The position numbers were made by a program, and so were the translations under genes. From assembly GCA_028274465.1 (NCBI GenBank), contig CM051458.1, positions 80,310,085 through 80,374,084 of the forward strand: 64,000 bases of DNA, given 5' to 3'. Position 1 is the stretch's first letter; every line of letters starts with the position of its first letter. The notes beneath the pieces were generated by a model. That model made no database searches, had not been told where the DNA came from, and was given only the letters and a program-made list of their open reading frames with translations. The DNA comes from Plantago ovata (lineage: Eukaryota; Streptophyta; Magnoliopsida; Lamiales; Plantaginaceae). Positions 1-11,284 of this stretch are shown piece after piece.

Positions 1-676
1 TTTGAAGGCTCATCCACCTACAACATTACAACAAATCTTTCAGTCTTTCCTATTAAAAAAGGATACATTCCAACAAATACAACAAAATCACTAAAAGCGT
101 GATCTACCTTGGTGACCATTATAGAAGCCTGTCCTCCATGGGATTTGTGAAAATAAATCATCTCTTTCAGTGGGTATTCACAGATTACATCACTGTTGAG
201 AACAAAAAAGGGCTCACCGGAATCATCCACGAGTTTGTCTCGAGCCAAAGCCAGGGGTCCTGCAGTTCCAAGAGGCACAGTCTCACACGAACATGTAATC
301 TTGGTTTCAAGTTTCGCCTCATAATCTTTCAAGAAATTCATCATCACCTAATAAAAGGTCTTATTGTCAACACTTGTACCATTTTAACTTAACAAGAGAA
401 AAATCCATAGTATTACCTCAGGCAGATAACTGATAGCCAAAACAACCTCTGTCACTCCAACATGTTTTAGTGCTTCTATCTGATATAATGCCAAACTATA
501 TCATTAACATGCAGGTCTTTATAATACAGATTCAATGGTATACATTTTCAAGTTAAATACCATACCTGGTGCAAGATCATGGGCTTGTTAGCAAATTCTA
601 CAAGTGGCTTTGGCACGCTCAGTGTCAGGGGCCTCAATCTAGTACCAAGTCCTCCAGCAAGAATTATAGCTTTCAT
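1..676 (-). CDS. CYT1: Mannose-1-phosphate guanylyltransferase (GDP-mannose pyrophosphorylase), 5' part
   Basis: This enzyme makes GDP-mannose from mannose-1-phosphate and GTP in the cytosol. GDP-mannose feeds ascorbate synthesis, N-glycosylation, GPI anchors and cell-wall polymers. Three exons are seen. Exon 1 (566-676) starts at ATG 676 and gives 37 codons with the nucleotidyltransferase signature [11 protein letters not shown] near residues 8-18, then [13 protein letters not shown]. Exon 2 (417-479) has 21 codons ([14 protein letters not shown]). Exon 3 (108-347) has 80 codons with [14 protein letters not shown]-like and FFVLNSDVI motifs. All junctions are GT-AG and in phase 0. Positions 1-107 are intron and the rest of the roughly 360-residue protein lies outside the window. 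The sequence matches plant VTC1/CYT1-type enzymes closely. Plants have several paralogues, so the exact orthologue is an inference. No disabling change is seen. Confidence 0.93.
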
Positions 677-1300
677 CCTTGCAACTTCCTTTATATATTA
701 GCACCTCTGAAAAGTATAACATAATCAATCATTGCCGCTATGTATATAAAATGTATGAGAAAAACTAGAACCTTGCAACTCCATGATACTCTATATTTAC
801 ATCTGTAATTGAAAAACCATGATCGATGTGAAAGCTCGTAGTTAAAAAGAAAAAACAACCATTATCTGCATATCGGTCGTTAAAAAATTAAGTAGCTACT
901 CACATAGATACAAGTGCGACAACCTTCCAGCTAAACAAAGGCTATATTTATTTATTTTAATGAGAATGACAAACCATGCAGATCCCCTCTTACTCAGTGT
1001 GAACAATGCCCTAATTGCCAATAAATCTCCAGAGGTGTTAGGGATGGAACCTTTACCGACTCCTAATTTATGCAGTCAGGAACAATTGAAAAACATATTT
1101 ATGTAATTTTGAAATGGATAATGAAACACAAGCTTACAGTTGCAAAGCAATTACTTAGAATTGCCTGGGACTGGGACATATGGATATAATTTTTAAATTG
1201 TTTAAGTTTATTTTTTTTGGTAAATCTTTATATCACAATTTTATTGTGCGTTTTGACACTAAACTTAAACACTACACTCATTATATCAGCCTACTAAAAA
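677..1300. other. Upstream region of the GDP-mannose pyrophosphorylase gene; no other gene seen
   Basis: AT-rich sequence with no ORF or repeat I can name. It should hold the promoter and 5' UTR of the minus-strand gene that starts at 676, but I could not place a convincing TATA box or a 5' UTR intron. Confidence 0.4.
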
Positions 1301-1309
1301 ACCAAGTGT

Positions 1310-1465
1310 ATAGCGATGGAATTATCCGTCGTTATAAAGTTCCGATTTATCGCTAAATGATACAGCGACGGAAAATCAGTCTCTAAATAAGTCTTCTCTA
1401 AAACGTGGGTCGCTAACTCATATGGCGACGGTATTGTTAAGCGACGGGAAAAGAGTTGACCAGAG
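1310..1465. repeat. GCGACGG-type subterminal repeat cluster
   Basis: Short copies of a GCGACGG / TCCGTCGCTA motif occur in both orientations (for example around 1313-1335, 1350-1375, 1408-1450). The same motif family recurs at 17870-18190 and 28890-29195. At 28877 it directly follows a CACTACAAGAA terminus, so this cluster is probably a decayed end of a CACTA-type DNA transposon. No transposase is present. Confidence 0.5.
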
Positions 1466-1539
1466 CTCACAAATATGATTCTAGTGGCTATGTGGGTTGT
1501 ATATGCTACGTCTGAGCATCAAAACCACCTGGGCAAACC

Positions 1540-1674
1540 ACCCGTGACGGGTTACGTCGTTTTATACCCGTCCGCGGTTGAAAAATATTTCACCCGCGAC
1601 GGGTCGGGTTGGTGGCGGCTTGACGGTTGCAAACCGCCATTACCCGCCCCGCCATAGTGTAAATATTATATATA

Positions 1675-1731
<57 letters not shown>

Positions 1732-2240
1732 ATTTTTATTATTACAAGTTTACAACAGTACCTATTAAGCTACTGTTAAGTGTGAAAGGGTAAATATGTA
1801 AAAACGAAAATTGTAAACAAGGTTAAAGACTTGAGAGTCTTCACTCTTCATATCATTATCCAGCCGTCATATGTTTTTCCCAAATAGCAAATTAGCAATC
1901 TTCATATCTTTGTTGTCTGATCCCCGGGTTAATGTGTTTTTGCTTAGTTTCATTTATGTTTAAACTTAGTTTTATTTTTAACATGTACCATTGATGGATA
2001 TTGTATCGGTTGTTTGCATTTTGAACTTCATTACTTCTAGTTTGTTTGTTAATCTAGTTTGATTTTTATCAAGTTTGGATATTATTAACCACCCGCCTTT
2101 CGTCCGCTATCCGCCCGCGCATTTTTGCGACCCACCCGTGACGGTTTGAGTGTTTATTCACCCGTCGCGGTTTGTAAGATAAATCACCCGCACATGGTAG
2201 GTCGGATTAGTTTTTGTTACGAGCTCGGACTACCCCCGCC
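1540..2240. repeat. Two GC-rich arms (CACCCGTGACGG type) flanking an AT-rich core
   Basis: Positions 1540-1655 and 2090-2240 both carry repeated CACCCG(T/C)GACGG and CGTCGCGGTT-like words. The AT-rich middle between them contains a (TA)n tract. The GC-rich blocks stand out against the surrounding composition. A non-autonomous DNA element is possible, but I could not define termini or a target-site duplication. Confidence 0.35.
1663..1727. repeat. (TA)n microsatellite
   Basis: About 60 bp of nearly pure TA dinucleotides, interrupted once near the left end. Confidence 0.95.
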
Positions 2241-2934
2241 CACGCTCAGCCCTAGGTAGGTGTATGCAATAAATACATGTAGGTCCATGATGAGGGTCAA
2301 ATGAGTTTCTTGGGTGGCATTCAAATATCGAACCGATTGACATAAGATGTTAGCTTCATATTTGGCACATGTGTCTCAACAGTTACGAACTCGGCTTCCG
2401 CTAGTGTTTCTTAAACTTATACAAATGAAATACTCTTAAGCTCTATAACATATTTTAGATTTAACGTTGTAGTACGGAATGGACATGATTTTGTAGTGGA
2501 TTGGCAGTAAAGCATTACGGTTTGTTTATCAAAACTAGCTGATAAACTAGTTGGAGCTGATAAGCTAGTTGGTACGTAGCTGATAAGGTTGTTGATAAGT
2601 TGATTAATAAGTTAGCTGATTTTAGTGTATGTGTTTAGCGAATGAGCTGATAAGTTAGTTGATTTTGGTTTACGTGTTTAACGAATGAGCTTATAAGAGT
2701 AATTGATAAAATGACATAAAAGGATATTCATATTATATTGTTATATTCTTTATTCATTTTTCATATTTAATAATAATATTAATAATAATAAATATTATAA
2801 TAATTATTATTATTATCTTAACATAAAAATAATAATATATTTATGTCTAAACTATTAATTAAATAATTATTTTTCAAGTTATGAACATGACAACAAATAT
2901 TGTGTTATTCTTTATTAGTGTTATTAGTTTTATT

Positions 2935-3038
<104 letters not shown>

Positions 3039-3206
3039 ATAAAAATAATAATATATTTATGTCTAAACTATTAATTAAATAATCCATTATTATTATTATT
3101 AGGGGTATAATTGAAATATGAAAGATGATAAGCTAGCTTATTAAAAAATAAGCTAACTTTAATAGCTTAAAAAATAATTAGCTAGCTGATAAGCTTCAGG
3201 AGCTTA

Positions 3207-3283
3207 TAAGCTCGCGTTCAGCCGTTCACGTAACAGACTTATTTTTTCTGACAATAAGTTTGTTACATGAACGCGAGCTTAAG
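3207..3283. repeat. Inverted repeat (hairpin) of about 30-bp arms
   Basis: Arm 1 (about 3207-3243) contains AAGCTCGCGTTCA and GTAACAGACTTATT. Arm 2 (about 3254-3283) is its near-complement, with AATAAGTTTGTTAC and TGAACGCGAGCTT. Arm 1 has an extra short segment. The loop is about 10 bp. It lies near the right end of the MITE-like element. Confidence 0.7.
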
Positions 3284-3339
3284 CTTTTGGAGCTTATAAG
3301 CTAGCTGATAAGCTAACGCTAAATAGAGCCTACGTGTGT

Positions 3340-3990
3340 GTTTGGTTTAAATATCTCATTTAGGGATTTAAAAATCAAAGATATGATTTGAATCCAAAGT
3401 ATGAAATTGGCTTGCAGGAATTTGTGTGTATCAAATAACTTGTTTGGTTGCAAGTCGTCTCCAAATAGAGATTTCGATGAATTTGAAAGAAAATACATTT
3501 TCTTGGTGTAGGGGGATTTCGAACGTATTTTTGAATTTCGTGCAACTTATTTAGAAATAGTTATATAAAGTTACAATAATACCCCTTCATTTGAAATACT
3601 TTGTTCTTCCATTTGAGGGCTTATAGGTAAATTTATCATTTTAAATTTTCTCTCAAATTTTTTGATGCATTACTTTTTTGTTCTATGTACTGTTACAATT
3701 ACATGTACCCAAATTAGGATTAACATACTTTTTATTTACATAATTCAAACTAGTAATTAAACTATAGTGTGTATGTCCCAATGTCATGTATTTAAAACAA
3801 TTACCATGCACGCAATTAGGATTATACTGTGACAAAATGAACACTTCTTAATCCAAGCATAAGCATCTAGAAATTAGCTAAAACAAAATGTCATCAATAG
3901 TAGCATAACCGGTACTTAGTCTAGTGAAACAGAATCACCATAAATATTGTAGCAGGTACTTAGCCTATCGAAACATTTAGGTAGAGTACA
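3340..3990. other. AT-rich intergenic DNA, nothing recognised
   Basis: No coding, RNA or repeat feature that I can support. Confidence 0.4.
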
Positions 3991-3995
3991 AAAAT

Positions 3996-4540
3996 TCACA
4001 CATAATAATGGGCTTGGGGCAGCATTGATAAAAAAATAGAATGGTAGTCCTTGAGTAGCTTGGTTTTGTCTTGGCTGGATGTGAAGTTCATGCGAGTACG
4101 ATTTGCGGCTGTAAAGACATACCAGTTGCGTACAAAGGCAACACCTTGTTCCTGGGCCTCATCTTTCCTAGCAATCACTTTGTTCCACAGATCATCGAAC
4201 AACGTCTTCTTTGAGTCTTTGACAAGCACATACCCTAGATTGACTTTGGTAACTGATAAGTCTTAACAAGCCAATCACCACGTTCCTCCAACATCGTACC
4301 AACAGTTTTTGTGTAAACCTCAACGCGTATGCTTGAAATTCTGCTAGACCGTTCAAACATCTTTGCCACGTCCGCGTCCTGCTGCAAAGGGATGTGTGAT
4401 TCATGAACTTGTGGATGTTTGGAGCAACAATTAAACCACATTAGGCCCTGCTTCATGGGATCGGTAAGCCTTCCCCATATTACACCGCAAAAGCAACATA
4501 GTCGAAACTGCTCCCGTGTTCGATGTAGACATGGCGTCAT
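3996..4540 (-). pseudogene. Unrecognised broken ORF (about 170 residues over two frames)
   Basis: Reading on the minus strand, a frame from about 4540 to 4235 has ordinary amino-acid content (for example QDADVAKMFERSSRISSIRVE). It stops just where a second open frame continues to 3996 (VLVKDSKKTLFDDLWNKVI, EQGVAFVRNWYVFTAANRTRM). The change of frame falls around 4225-4265. The base composition is clearly less AT-rich than the flanks and the residue mix looks like real protein. I cannot name the family. It could be a gene or transposon fragment with a frameshift, or two exons. No start or promoter can be assigned. Confidence 0.4.
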
Positions 4541-4779
4541 GGACTACTATAATTTCTCTGCTCGAGGTACAGTCAAGAAGCTGAGAACCTAGTGTAATTT
4601 TTCACGCGGGCGAAGATTTATCTGATCTTAGTGTAATTCGCTTTTAATTGATGGACTACTTTGCACAGGTTCGATCAAGAAGGTGAGAGCGTAGTGTGAT
4701 TTTAATTATATACTCGTATATTTGTTCAATTCGTTCTAATTCATGTAAGAATACTTTGTACTTTGGTTTGGAATAGAGA

Positions 4780-4975
4780 TTATCTGAATAATGGGCTGGG
4801 CTGGGCCGACCGAGTTAAAGCTGTTAAGTATTTCTTAACGAAGCCCTAGCCCAACTCCCCTTGCTCTTTCTTCTCCCCTATTTATTCCTCTCCACCCTCT
4901 CCCATTCACGGCAGACAATCTCTTCTTCTCTGCATTTCTTCTACGTTATATCTTCTACAATTTTCTAATTCTTAT
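4780..4975 (+). promoter_or_regulatory. Promoter-like segment without a downstream coding gene
   Basis: The segment combines a GGCTGGGCCGACC-type GGNCC element (as bound by TCP factors) near 4798, an AAGCCCTAGCCC word that resembles a telo-box (4841-4852), a TATTTATTCC TATA-like stretch near 4878, and a long CT-rich leader (4883-4950). This arrangement is usual for ribosomal or housekeeping plant promoters. No matching ORF follows, so it could drive a noncoding RNA or be the 5' relic of a lost gene. Confidence 0.4.
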
Positions 4976-5884
4976 ATGGTTTTCTTTTATTCTCCTCGCG
5001 GTATCAAATTTGAAGTAATTTATATATCCATTATGCATTTATGCTCTAGTGTTTCAGCTGTAGAAAAGGGGGAAAAAAAAAAGCAAGCTCAGCTTCTTGA
5101 TCGGACCTCGTATTCAATCGAGCCAATCAATTATTTACTCAAAACTTGCGAAATGAAATTACCAGTTACACTCGCCTGGATCTGATATTCGCTGATTTTC
5201 CAGGCCCTTTAATCACTGGCATATCTCTTTTTCCTCTTCATCAGCTGATTCAACCGTTGATTTGATTTATTTTTAGATTTAGTTGATGGCAAACGCACTC
5301 TGTCCCAAATCTTAACAGTGTTTTGAGGCAATTTCTTCGTTTGCTAAATTGATTAGAAAAAATCTAATTATTTCCAATTAACTCATCCGTTTGATCATTT
5401 ATCTTCATGATCATTTTGGACACATGGTTGGATTACATTTTTGTTCACCTCTTTATATCTTTTTAACACAGTTTTCAATCTATAAATAATGGTCTTCTCT
5501 AGATCGGACAAGAATCAACGTAGATCTATTTAAAATGGATTTCCAACTTATGTTTCAGTTCAAACAGGAGCTCTAAACAGCTCCAGATGCAACGGGCTTA
5601 AATAAGGATTGCTTAATTGCAATATACAGATAATGCCTTGTTTGGTGTATTTTAATAAACACAATGTTTAAAATTTTGGATTTGGATGTAATAGATAGAT
5701 TTATTGGCATATATCTAGTAGGGGTGGTATACGTAAATATTTGGTTGACACAGCAGCTTCAGTATTGCACAAAATACTATATATTTGTTAAATATGTACT
5801 GAACTTGATGTATAGAGGCTTATTTTTTTGGAACATCTGTATGGATGCTCATATCAAACCTATTGATATCATAGCGTAACAACC
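4976..5884. other. Possible transcribed but noncoding region
   Basis: This stretch follows the promoter-like segment. The largest plus-strand frames (near 4976-5185 and 5664-5879) have no recognisable domain and an unconvincing residue mix. I see no snoRNA or tRNA hallmark that I would defend. Confidence 0.3.
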
Positions 5885-5904
5885 TTGACCAGTTTCATTG
5901 AAAA

Positions 5905-6147
5905 TGGCAATTGGGTTGATATGTTTATGTTCAAACTGATCCATAATAGTCTCGTCCCAAAACAAGTGTGGGATATTCTCCAAAGTCACTGGGAGGGGGG
6001 TGGAAGTGTCAAAGAAGCTACGTTAAAGAATCTATCTTCACACTTTGAGAAACTTCATATGATGGAAACATAGGATCTTCAGATAGGCTTTAGGAGTATT
6101 TTAGATATCTCAAACGAATGTTGCTTATTGGGTGATTCCATGCCTTA
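5905..6147 (+). pseudogene. Ty1-copia gag fragment (UBN2-type)
   Basis: The translation contains VWDILQSHWEGGG, VKEATLKNLSSHFEKLHM and, after a frame break at a stop near 6071, a stretch reading ILDISNECCLLGD. This matches the order of conserved blocks in plant copia gag proteins (W-x2-L-x3-Y/W-x-G, K-x2-L-x3-F-x2-L-x-M, then a short helix with N-x3-LG). No LTR, zinc knuckle or pol is nearby, so it is an isolated scrap. Confidence 0.6.
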
Positions 6148-6750
6148 AAAACAACTAATTATTTTCTATTTTACCTGTACATGAGTATTCCACCGAGTAG
6201 TAGTACCAATTTGAATTTGAAATACGAGTATTAAGGAGGCATTCAGGTTGTGATTAAGGAGGCCATTTATTCCAATGCTTAATGTTTCGCAAACTTAATC
6301 CACATTTTGCAAACTTTAATTCATGTTTGTATAAACAGAAAATTACATAAAATAACCAATCTAGAGCACCTAATGGCTAAAGTAACCACTTTAAAAAATA
6401 TCTTATGAAAAAAACCATTCTATTTTTTTGCGCCATAAAATCTAAGTAATCTTAAAAAAATGACCATTCTATTTTTTGGTGCTCTAGAATCTAATCAAAT
6501 TGTCTCCAAAATACATCTTACAAAAAATGTCATTTTTTTAATGTCATTTTTTTCGATGCCCTGAGATCTAATAAGTAGTCTCCAAAATCTCTCTAATATG
6601 GAATTGGACTCCAATCTCTCGCTAAACTAATTTTTGATGGTGTCTTTTACATCTATTAGTGTTAATTAATTAACAACTAATTATATTTAACTATTTTTTA
6701 AATATAATCAACGTTCAAATAATCTCCTAATTAATATTTATATATAGAAA
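6148..6750. other. AT-rich spacer with a weak short repeat
   Basis: Copies of a word like AAAAAATGACCATTCTATTTTTTG recur loosely between 6370 and 6560. No gene seen. Confidence 0.35.
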
Positions 6751-6754
6751 ATAA

Positions 6755-7605
6755 TGAAACTAGCATTTGTGTTGCCGAAACTAATGAAACTAGCATCTGT
6801 GTTGTTGAATCTAATGAACTAGCATTTTGTGCTCACTTGTGATATTGAAACTAACATTCGTGTTTTCCGAAACTAATGAAACTAGCAAAGTTTATGAAAC
6901 TAGCATCTGTGTCTCTGAAACTAGCATTTTGTTGCTGAAACTAGCACTTATGATGCTGAAAACTAATGAAATTAGCATTTTGCCGTTGAAAATAGCAGTT
7001 GTGATGTTGAAACTAACGAAACTAGCATTTGTGTTGATGAAACTAGCCGTTTTGTTGCTGAAACTAGTACTTATGATGAACTATTCAAACTAGCACTTAT
7101 GATGCTGAAAACTAATGAAACTAGCATTTTGCCGTTGAAACTAGCAGTTGTGATGCTGAAACTAATGAAACTAGCATTTGTGTTGATGAAACTAGCTTTT
7201 TTGTTGCTGAAACCAGCATTTATATTGCTAAAACTATTGAAAATATCATTTTTGTTGTTGAACCTAATGAAATTATTATTGTATGATGTTGAACTAGAAT
7301 TAAAAGTTAGTTTCATATAGTTTCAGCTAGTTTATGAAACTAATTTCTTGTGTGAAACTAGTTTATGAAACCAGATTTTATGTGTTGAAACTAATATGAA
7401 ACTAACTATTGCTGAAATTAGCACATGTGATGCTGACACTGATGAAACTAGCATTTTGTGTTGATGAAACTAGCATTTGCGTTGCCGAAACTGATGAAAC
7501 TAGCATTTGCGTTGCCGAAACTCATGAAACTAGCATTTATGTTGCTGAAATTAGCATTTTTGTTGCTGAAACTAGCACTGATGATGCTGAAATTAGCAAA
7601 TAAAT
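6755..7605 (+). repeat. Degenerate tandem repeat of GAAACTAGCATTTGTGTTGCT-type units
   Basis: Units of about 18-33 bp share the core GAAACTAGCATTT followed by a GTTG(C/A)TGA spacer. The cleanest tandem copies are 30 bp long, at about 7472-7531. Because many units are multiples of three, several frames stay open for 60-90 codons on both strands and give ETSICVAE- or MKLAFVL-type repeats. The units vary enough that this is more likely a noncoding minisatellite than a protein gene. Confidence 0.8.
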
Positions 7606-7754
7606 ATATCAAATTATATATAATAAATAGTACACGCATTTATCACCAAATAAATATATATTTTTATGTACATTTAGTAAAGTAATTAAAGTGGAGGGGG
7701 TATTTTGTAAATATATCTAAAAAAAACCCTAATATCCAAACCCATTCACACCCT

Positions 7755-7762
7755 TGACGTCA
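7755..7762. promoter_or_regulatory. Palindromic TGACGTCA bZIP-type site
   Basis: A perfect 8-bp CRE-like palindrome, followed at 7774-7780 by TGACTCA (AP-1/GCN4-like). Both are classic plant bZIP targets. They lie just upstream of a CT-rich leader-like sequence, but no gene is visible downstream. Confidence 0.4.
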
Positions 7763-7833
7763 TTTGAGTGATTTGACTCATTTCATTTACTCCTCTCTTT
7801 CTTTCTAGCATATCTATATGCTATTCTAATCCT

Positions 7834-8017
7834 TCTCTTTCACTAATTCTTACTTCAAGTTTCATTAATTCTTCGCTTCACTCTTTAAACTTCCAAGTCC
7901 CAAAGAGGCCAATCACCACCACCACTCTCTTTCACTAATTCTTACTTCAAGTTTCATTAATTCTTCGCTTCACTCTTTAAAATTCCAAGTTCCAAAGAGG
8001 CCAATCACCACCACCAC
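7834..8017 (+). repeat. Tandem duplication, two copies of 92 bp
   Basis: Copy 1 (7834-7925) and copy 2 (7926-8017) both run from TCTCTTTCACTAATTC to a CACCACCAC end. They differ at only a few positions near their 3' halves. The CT-rich composition is like a 5' leader. The high identity points to a recent duplication. Confidence 0.9.
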
Positions 8018-9860
8018 CCACCCGTCCTCAATCTACGTCAACACCACTATCCACCATACTTGATCTCCATCAATATGAACACCCATCAGTACCATCAGTT
8101 ATGGAGTTACCTTAACTGAAGAAGAAGCAGTCAAGCAGCAAGAAGAAGATATAAAGCTCTCAACTCTAAGTCAAAATAGGGAAGATACCCATGGATTCGA
8201 TTGATTTAGCTGAAGAAAGAAAGAGAGAAACGAAGAAGAAGGAGAATAAGTAAAAAGCAGTCGATGGATTTCAAATACTTCGTATGTATTAAATCTACTG
8301 TAGCGAGTTTTTGAAATCTTGATGTTGAATTCAGCGAGCTTTTGGTAATTGTTGTTTTAAGTTTGATGTTTTTGTAATTTTTTTGTTTATTGATTTATTT
8401 GTGTATTTTTCCTTATGAAAATACAAACATTCTAGTTTCATAATATGATATTTTTTATTAATTTTAAGGTTAAAATGAATCTCGAAAAAGTTAACAAAAT
8501 CAAGTGTTACATTTATTATCGGACGGAATAAGTAAGAAATAATTCAATCAATCAATGAGTCTAATTGAATCAAATGTTGAACAGTTAAATTTTAAACCTC
8601 AAAATCATAATACATCCGCCAAAATAGCTGGGAGAAGAGGAACTTCGGCAATGCCATAGGTAGTTACTTCTGTATACAATAAGGCAAGTAACAGTTTTTC
8701 ATCCATCTAATCAATGTTCTAAAGTGAAATCTATTACTCTATATATTTACCTTTTCGAAGATTTGCAGGTATGTTTCGCCTAGAAAATTAAGTAATCCCT
8801 CAAATAAATATCTAAAATCATCATTCATAATGTTCACAATACCAATGTCTGATCCCCCCCCAAATAAACATAGAAATTCCAATTTAAAGCTAAAAAAAAA
8901 ACTTTCATTGCTGCCACTATACTCTCTCATATATACTTCTTTTCTACTAGTCTACTGAATTTGAGTACACATCCACACCCATCAGATTTCGATCTCTGCA
9001 ACTACAAGCCCAATTCCCTCTCATTCTATTTTTTTTCCTGGATTCAATTAATAATCAGTCCACCAAAATCAACATCAAAATCTCTAATTACCATTATTTG
9101 AATATTAAAAGTTTCAAAATCTCTAATTACCATTAGTTGAATATTAAAAGTTTCAAATCGATTATCGTGAAGCCACATGCATATCTAGTAAGGGGTTTAA
9201 TAAATGTAGCATATTTCCTGAGGCCTTGATAAATTGAAGTTTAGGGATTTTTTTACCAACTGACGCCTTGATAATCAATAATTTTTACTAGGGTTTAGGG
9301 TTATTAAGGTTTAGGAGTTTAGGGATTCCTTACCGACTGATGCTTCCGGCTCAATTGATGAGTTTTCCTTCCGTCGAGTAAATTTCGATGAGCCTATTAA
9401 TTAATTTATAATAATGACATTTAGGCTTCTGTACTGATTAATTAGGAATTAGTTTCACAAACTTTAGGCTTCTATACTGATTAGGAATCTCAATATTGAC
9501 AGTTATTATGCATTATGCATGTAAAAATGATTATTCCAACATGCTCAGAAAATTAACTAAAAATTGGAAGCAGAGTAGAAATTAAATTGAGCAAAAATCA
9601 CCAAAAGCAATGTTTATCCATTTCCATGTCGTCATGTTCTAATTTAAGACTATACCGAACCAAAATATATGCTTTTTCCATCTAAGGAGATTCAGTTCTG
9701 CATTCGCCGTACATTAGACTGTCAACTACAAGGGGCTTGTTTAGCAAAATATTAAATATGAGATTCAAAATTTAAGATAACCTATTATACTTTTTCAATA
9801 TAAAACTTTTATATTTTTAAAATATTATGTATGATTAATTTGAAGTCAAACTAACCTTTA
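8018..9860. other. Intergenic DNA, no gene recognised
   Basis: The start (8018-8300) continues a leader-like, CT- and CA-rich sequence that ends without an ORF. The remainder is AT-rich with a few short duplications (for example around 9075-9155). Nothing is recognised. Confidence 0.35.
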
Positions 9861-10409
9861 AAATTTCATAAAGTAAAGTGTTGTAAATTATAATAAGTGA
9901 TAAATTTAATTAAACGTAATAATAAGAAATACGCTTCCCCACAAATTCTAGTGTGTATGTAATGTATGTATACTGGAATATACAAAATCTTTGTTTTAAG
10001 CCAATAGATAATGGCAGTCCACAATCCCCTCCCCTGTTTTCTCAAGCCCACAAATTCATGGTTCCAATTCCATATCTGCAAACCTCAACGTGCATGCATC
10101 AACTTTTTCTCTTGAGACTTTGATATATTTCTCCAACATTTCTATTTTTGTTTTCTTGGTTCCCCATCCACCCATCCATCCATCCATCCCTCATTATAAC
10201 TTAACTATTTACCACCAGCTGCCTCTCTTTTATCACTTTGGTTTTTGGCATAACCTAAAGGTTAATCTCCCTTAATTCTTCCCTTCAATCTAACTCATCC
10301 CCGGAACGAGAGAGAGCACAACGAAAACATCCATCGATCGATTCACCGAAAATTCCCCTGTTTTCAGCATTGCATTCCCCTGTTTTCGACTGCTGTTTTC
10401 ATCAAAGTA
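9861..10409 (+). promoter_or_regulatory. Upstream region and 5' leader of the calmodulin-like gene
   Basis: A CATC tetranucleotide run (10163-10190) precedes a CT-rich leader with GAGAGAGA near 10310. A TCATTATAACTT stretch near 10190 is a weak TATA candidate. The ATG at 10410 is the first one after the leader that opens the EF-hand frame. Confidence 0.4.
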
Positions 10410-10874
10410 ATGGAACGGATGGAGCTGCGAAGGGTATTCTCGATGTTCGATCAGAACGGAGATGGTAAAATTAGCCGTAAAGAATTAAGCGAATCGATCA
10501 AAAAGCTAGGGATTCACATACCTGAAAAGGAGCTGTTGCAGATAATCGAGAAGATTGACGCCAATGGCGATGGATATGTAGATAACGACGAGTTCGCGGC
10601 TCTCTACGCAGGCATCATGGACGGTGATGACAGGGGAGACGAGGAGGAAGACATGCGCGAGGCATTTAATGTGTTTGATCAAAATGGGGATGGATTTATC
10701 ACTGGCGAGGAATTGCGGTCGGTTCTATCCTCCCTCGGGTTGAAACAGGGCAGGACGATCGAGGATTGTAAGAAGATGATCACTAAGGTTGATGAGGACG
10801 GTGATGGGATGGTTAATTTTCAAGAATTCCGCCAGATGATGAAGCGTGGCGGATTCGCCGCCTTGAATTCATGA
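10410..10874 (+). CDS. Calmodulin-like protein (four EF hands, 154 aa, intronless)
   Basis: A calcium sensor that changes shape on Ca2+ binding and relays the signal to target proteins in the cytosol or nucleus. Four canonical 12-residue EF-hand loops lie at residues 14-25 ([12 protein letters not shown]), 50-61 ([12 protein letters not shown]), 90-101 ([12 protein letters not shown]) and 128-139 ([12 protein letters not shown]). All keep the acidic position 1, glycine 6 and glutamate 12, so all four should bind calcium. A short acidic linker ([11 protein letters not shown]) joins the two lobes. The C-terminus (GGFAAL) matches the Arabidopsis CML3/CML7 group in sequence and length. I do not give a symbol because subfamily members are too alike to separate here. 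It has a single exon, as is common in CMLs. The gene is intact. Confidence 0.97.
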   Translation: MERMELRRVFSMFDQNGDGKISRKELSESIKKLGIHIPEKELLQIIEKIDANGDGYVDNDEFAALYAGIMDGDDRGDEEEDMREAFNVFDQNGDGFITGEELRSVLSSLGLKQGRTIEDCKKMITKVDEDGDGMVNFQEFRQMMKRGGFAALNS

Positions 10875-11280
10875 GAATTCATCCATGCAGTGCAGTTTAA
10901 CACCTTTTCTCTCCAGGGTTTTTCAGCTTGTACTTGTGAAATTAGTGTTCATTGTGATGTGTGAGTGTGCACGAATTGTAATGAAATGGTTTTGCAGTTT
11001 GCTTGCCATAAATCAATTGTAATTATGATTCTTCAGAACATGCCTGATGAGAGTGATTTCATTTGAATCTGTTTCCATGACCGCAGGAATAAAAACTGCA
11101 CTGTGAATATGTGATATATTCTGCATATAATAATTCTTCTGGCTTGTTTGCGTAACGAGTTAGGCAAGATCCCAAATTTACCAGATAACACATTCACTTA
11201 ATGAGCATAACTTGAAAATTCACATAACTTGGAAGTTTGTATGTACGTACAGTACCTGTTTGGTGATGGAAGAATCAGAC
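10875..11280. other. 3' flank of the calmodulin-like gene and spacer to the convergent FAR1-related gene
   Basis: It contains the likely 3' UTR, with an AATAAAAA candidate poly(A) signal near 11089. The neighbouring minus-strand gene ends at 11285, so the two genes converge. Confidence 0.5.
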
Positions 11281-11284
11281 TACG

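Noticed and set aside
6755-7605. CRISPR-like repeat array
   Set aside because: Units are contiguous, diverged and lack unique spacers; this is eukaryotic minisatellite DNA.
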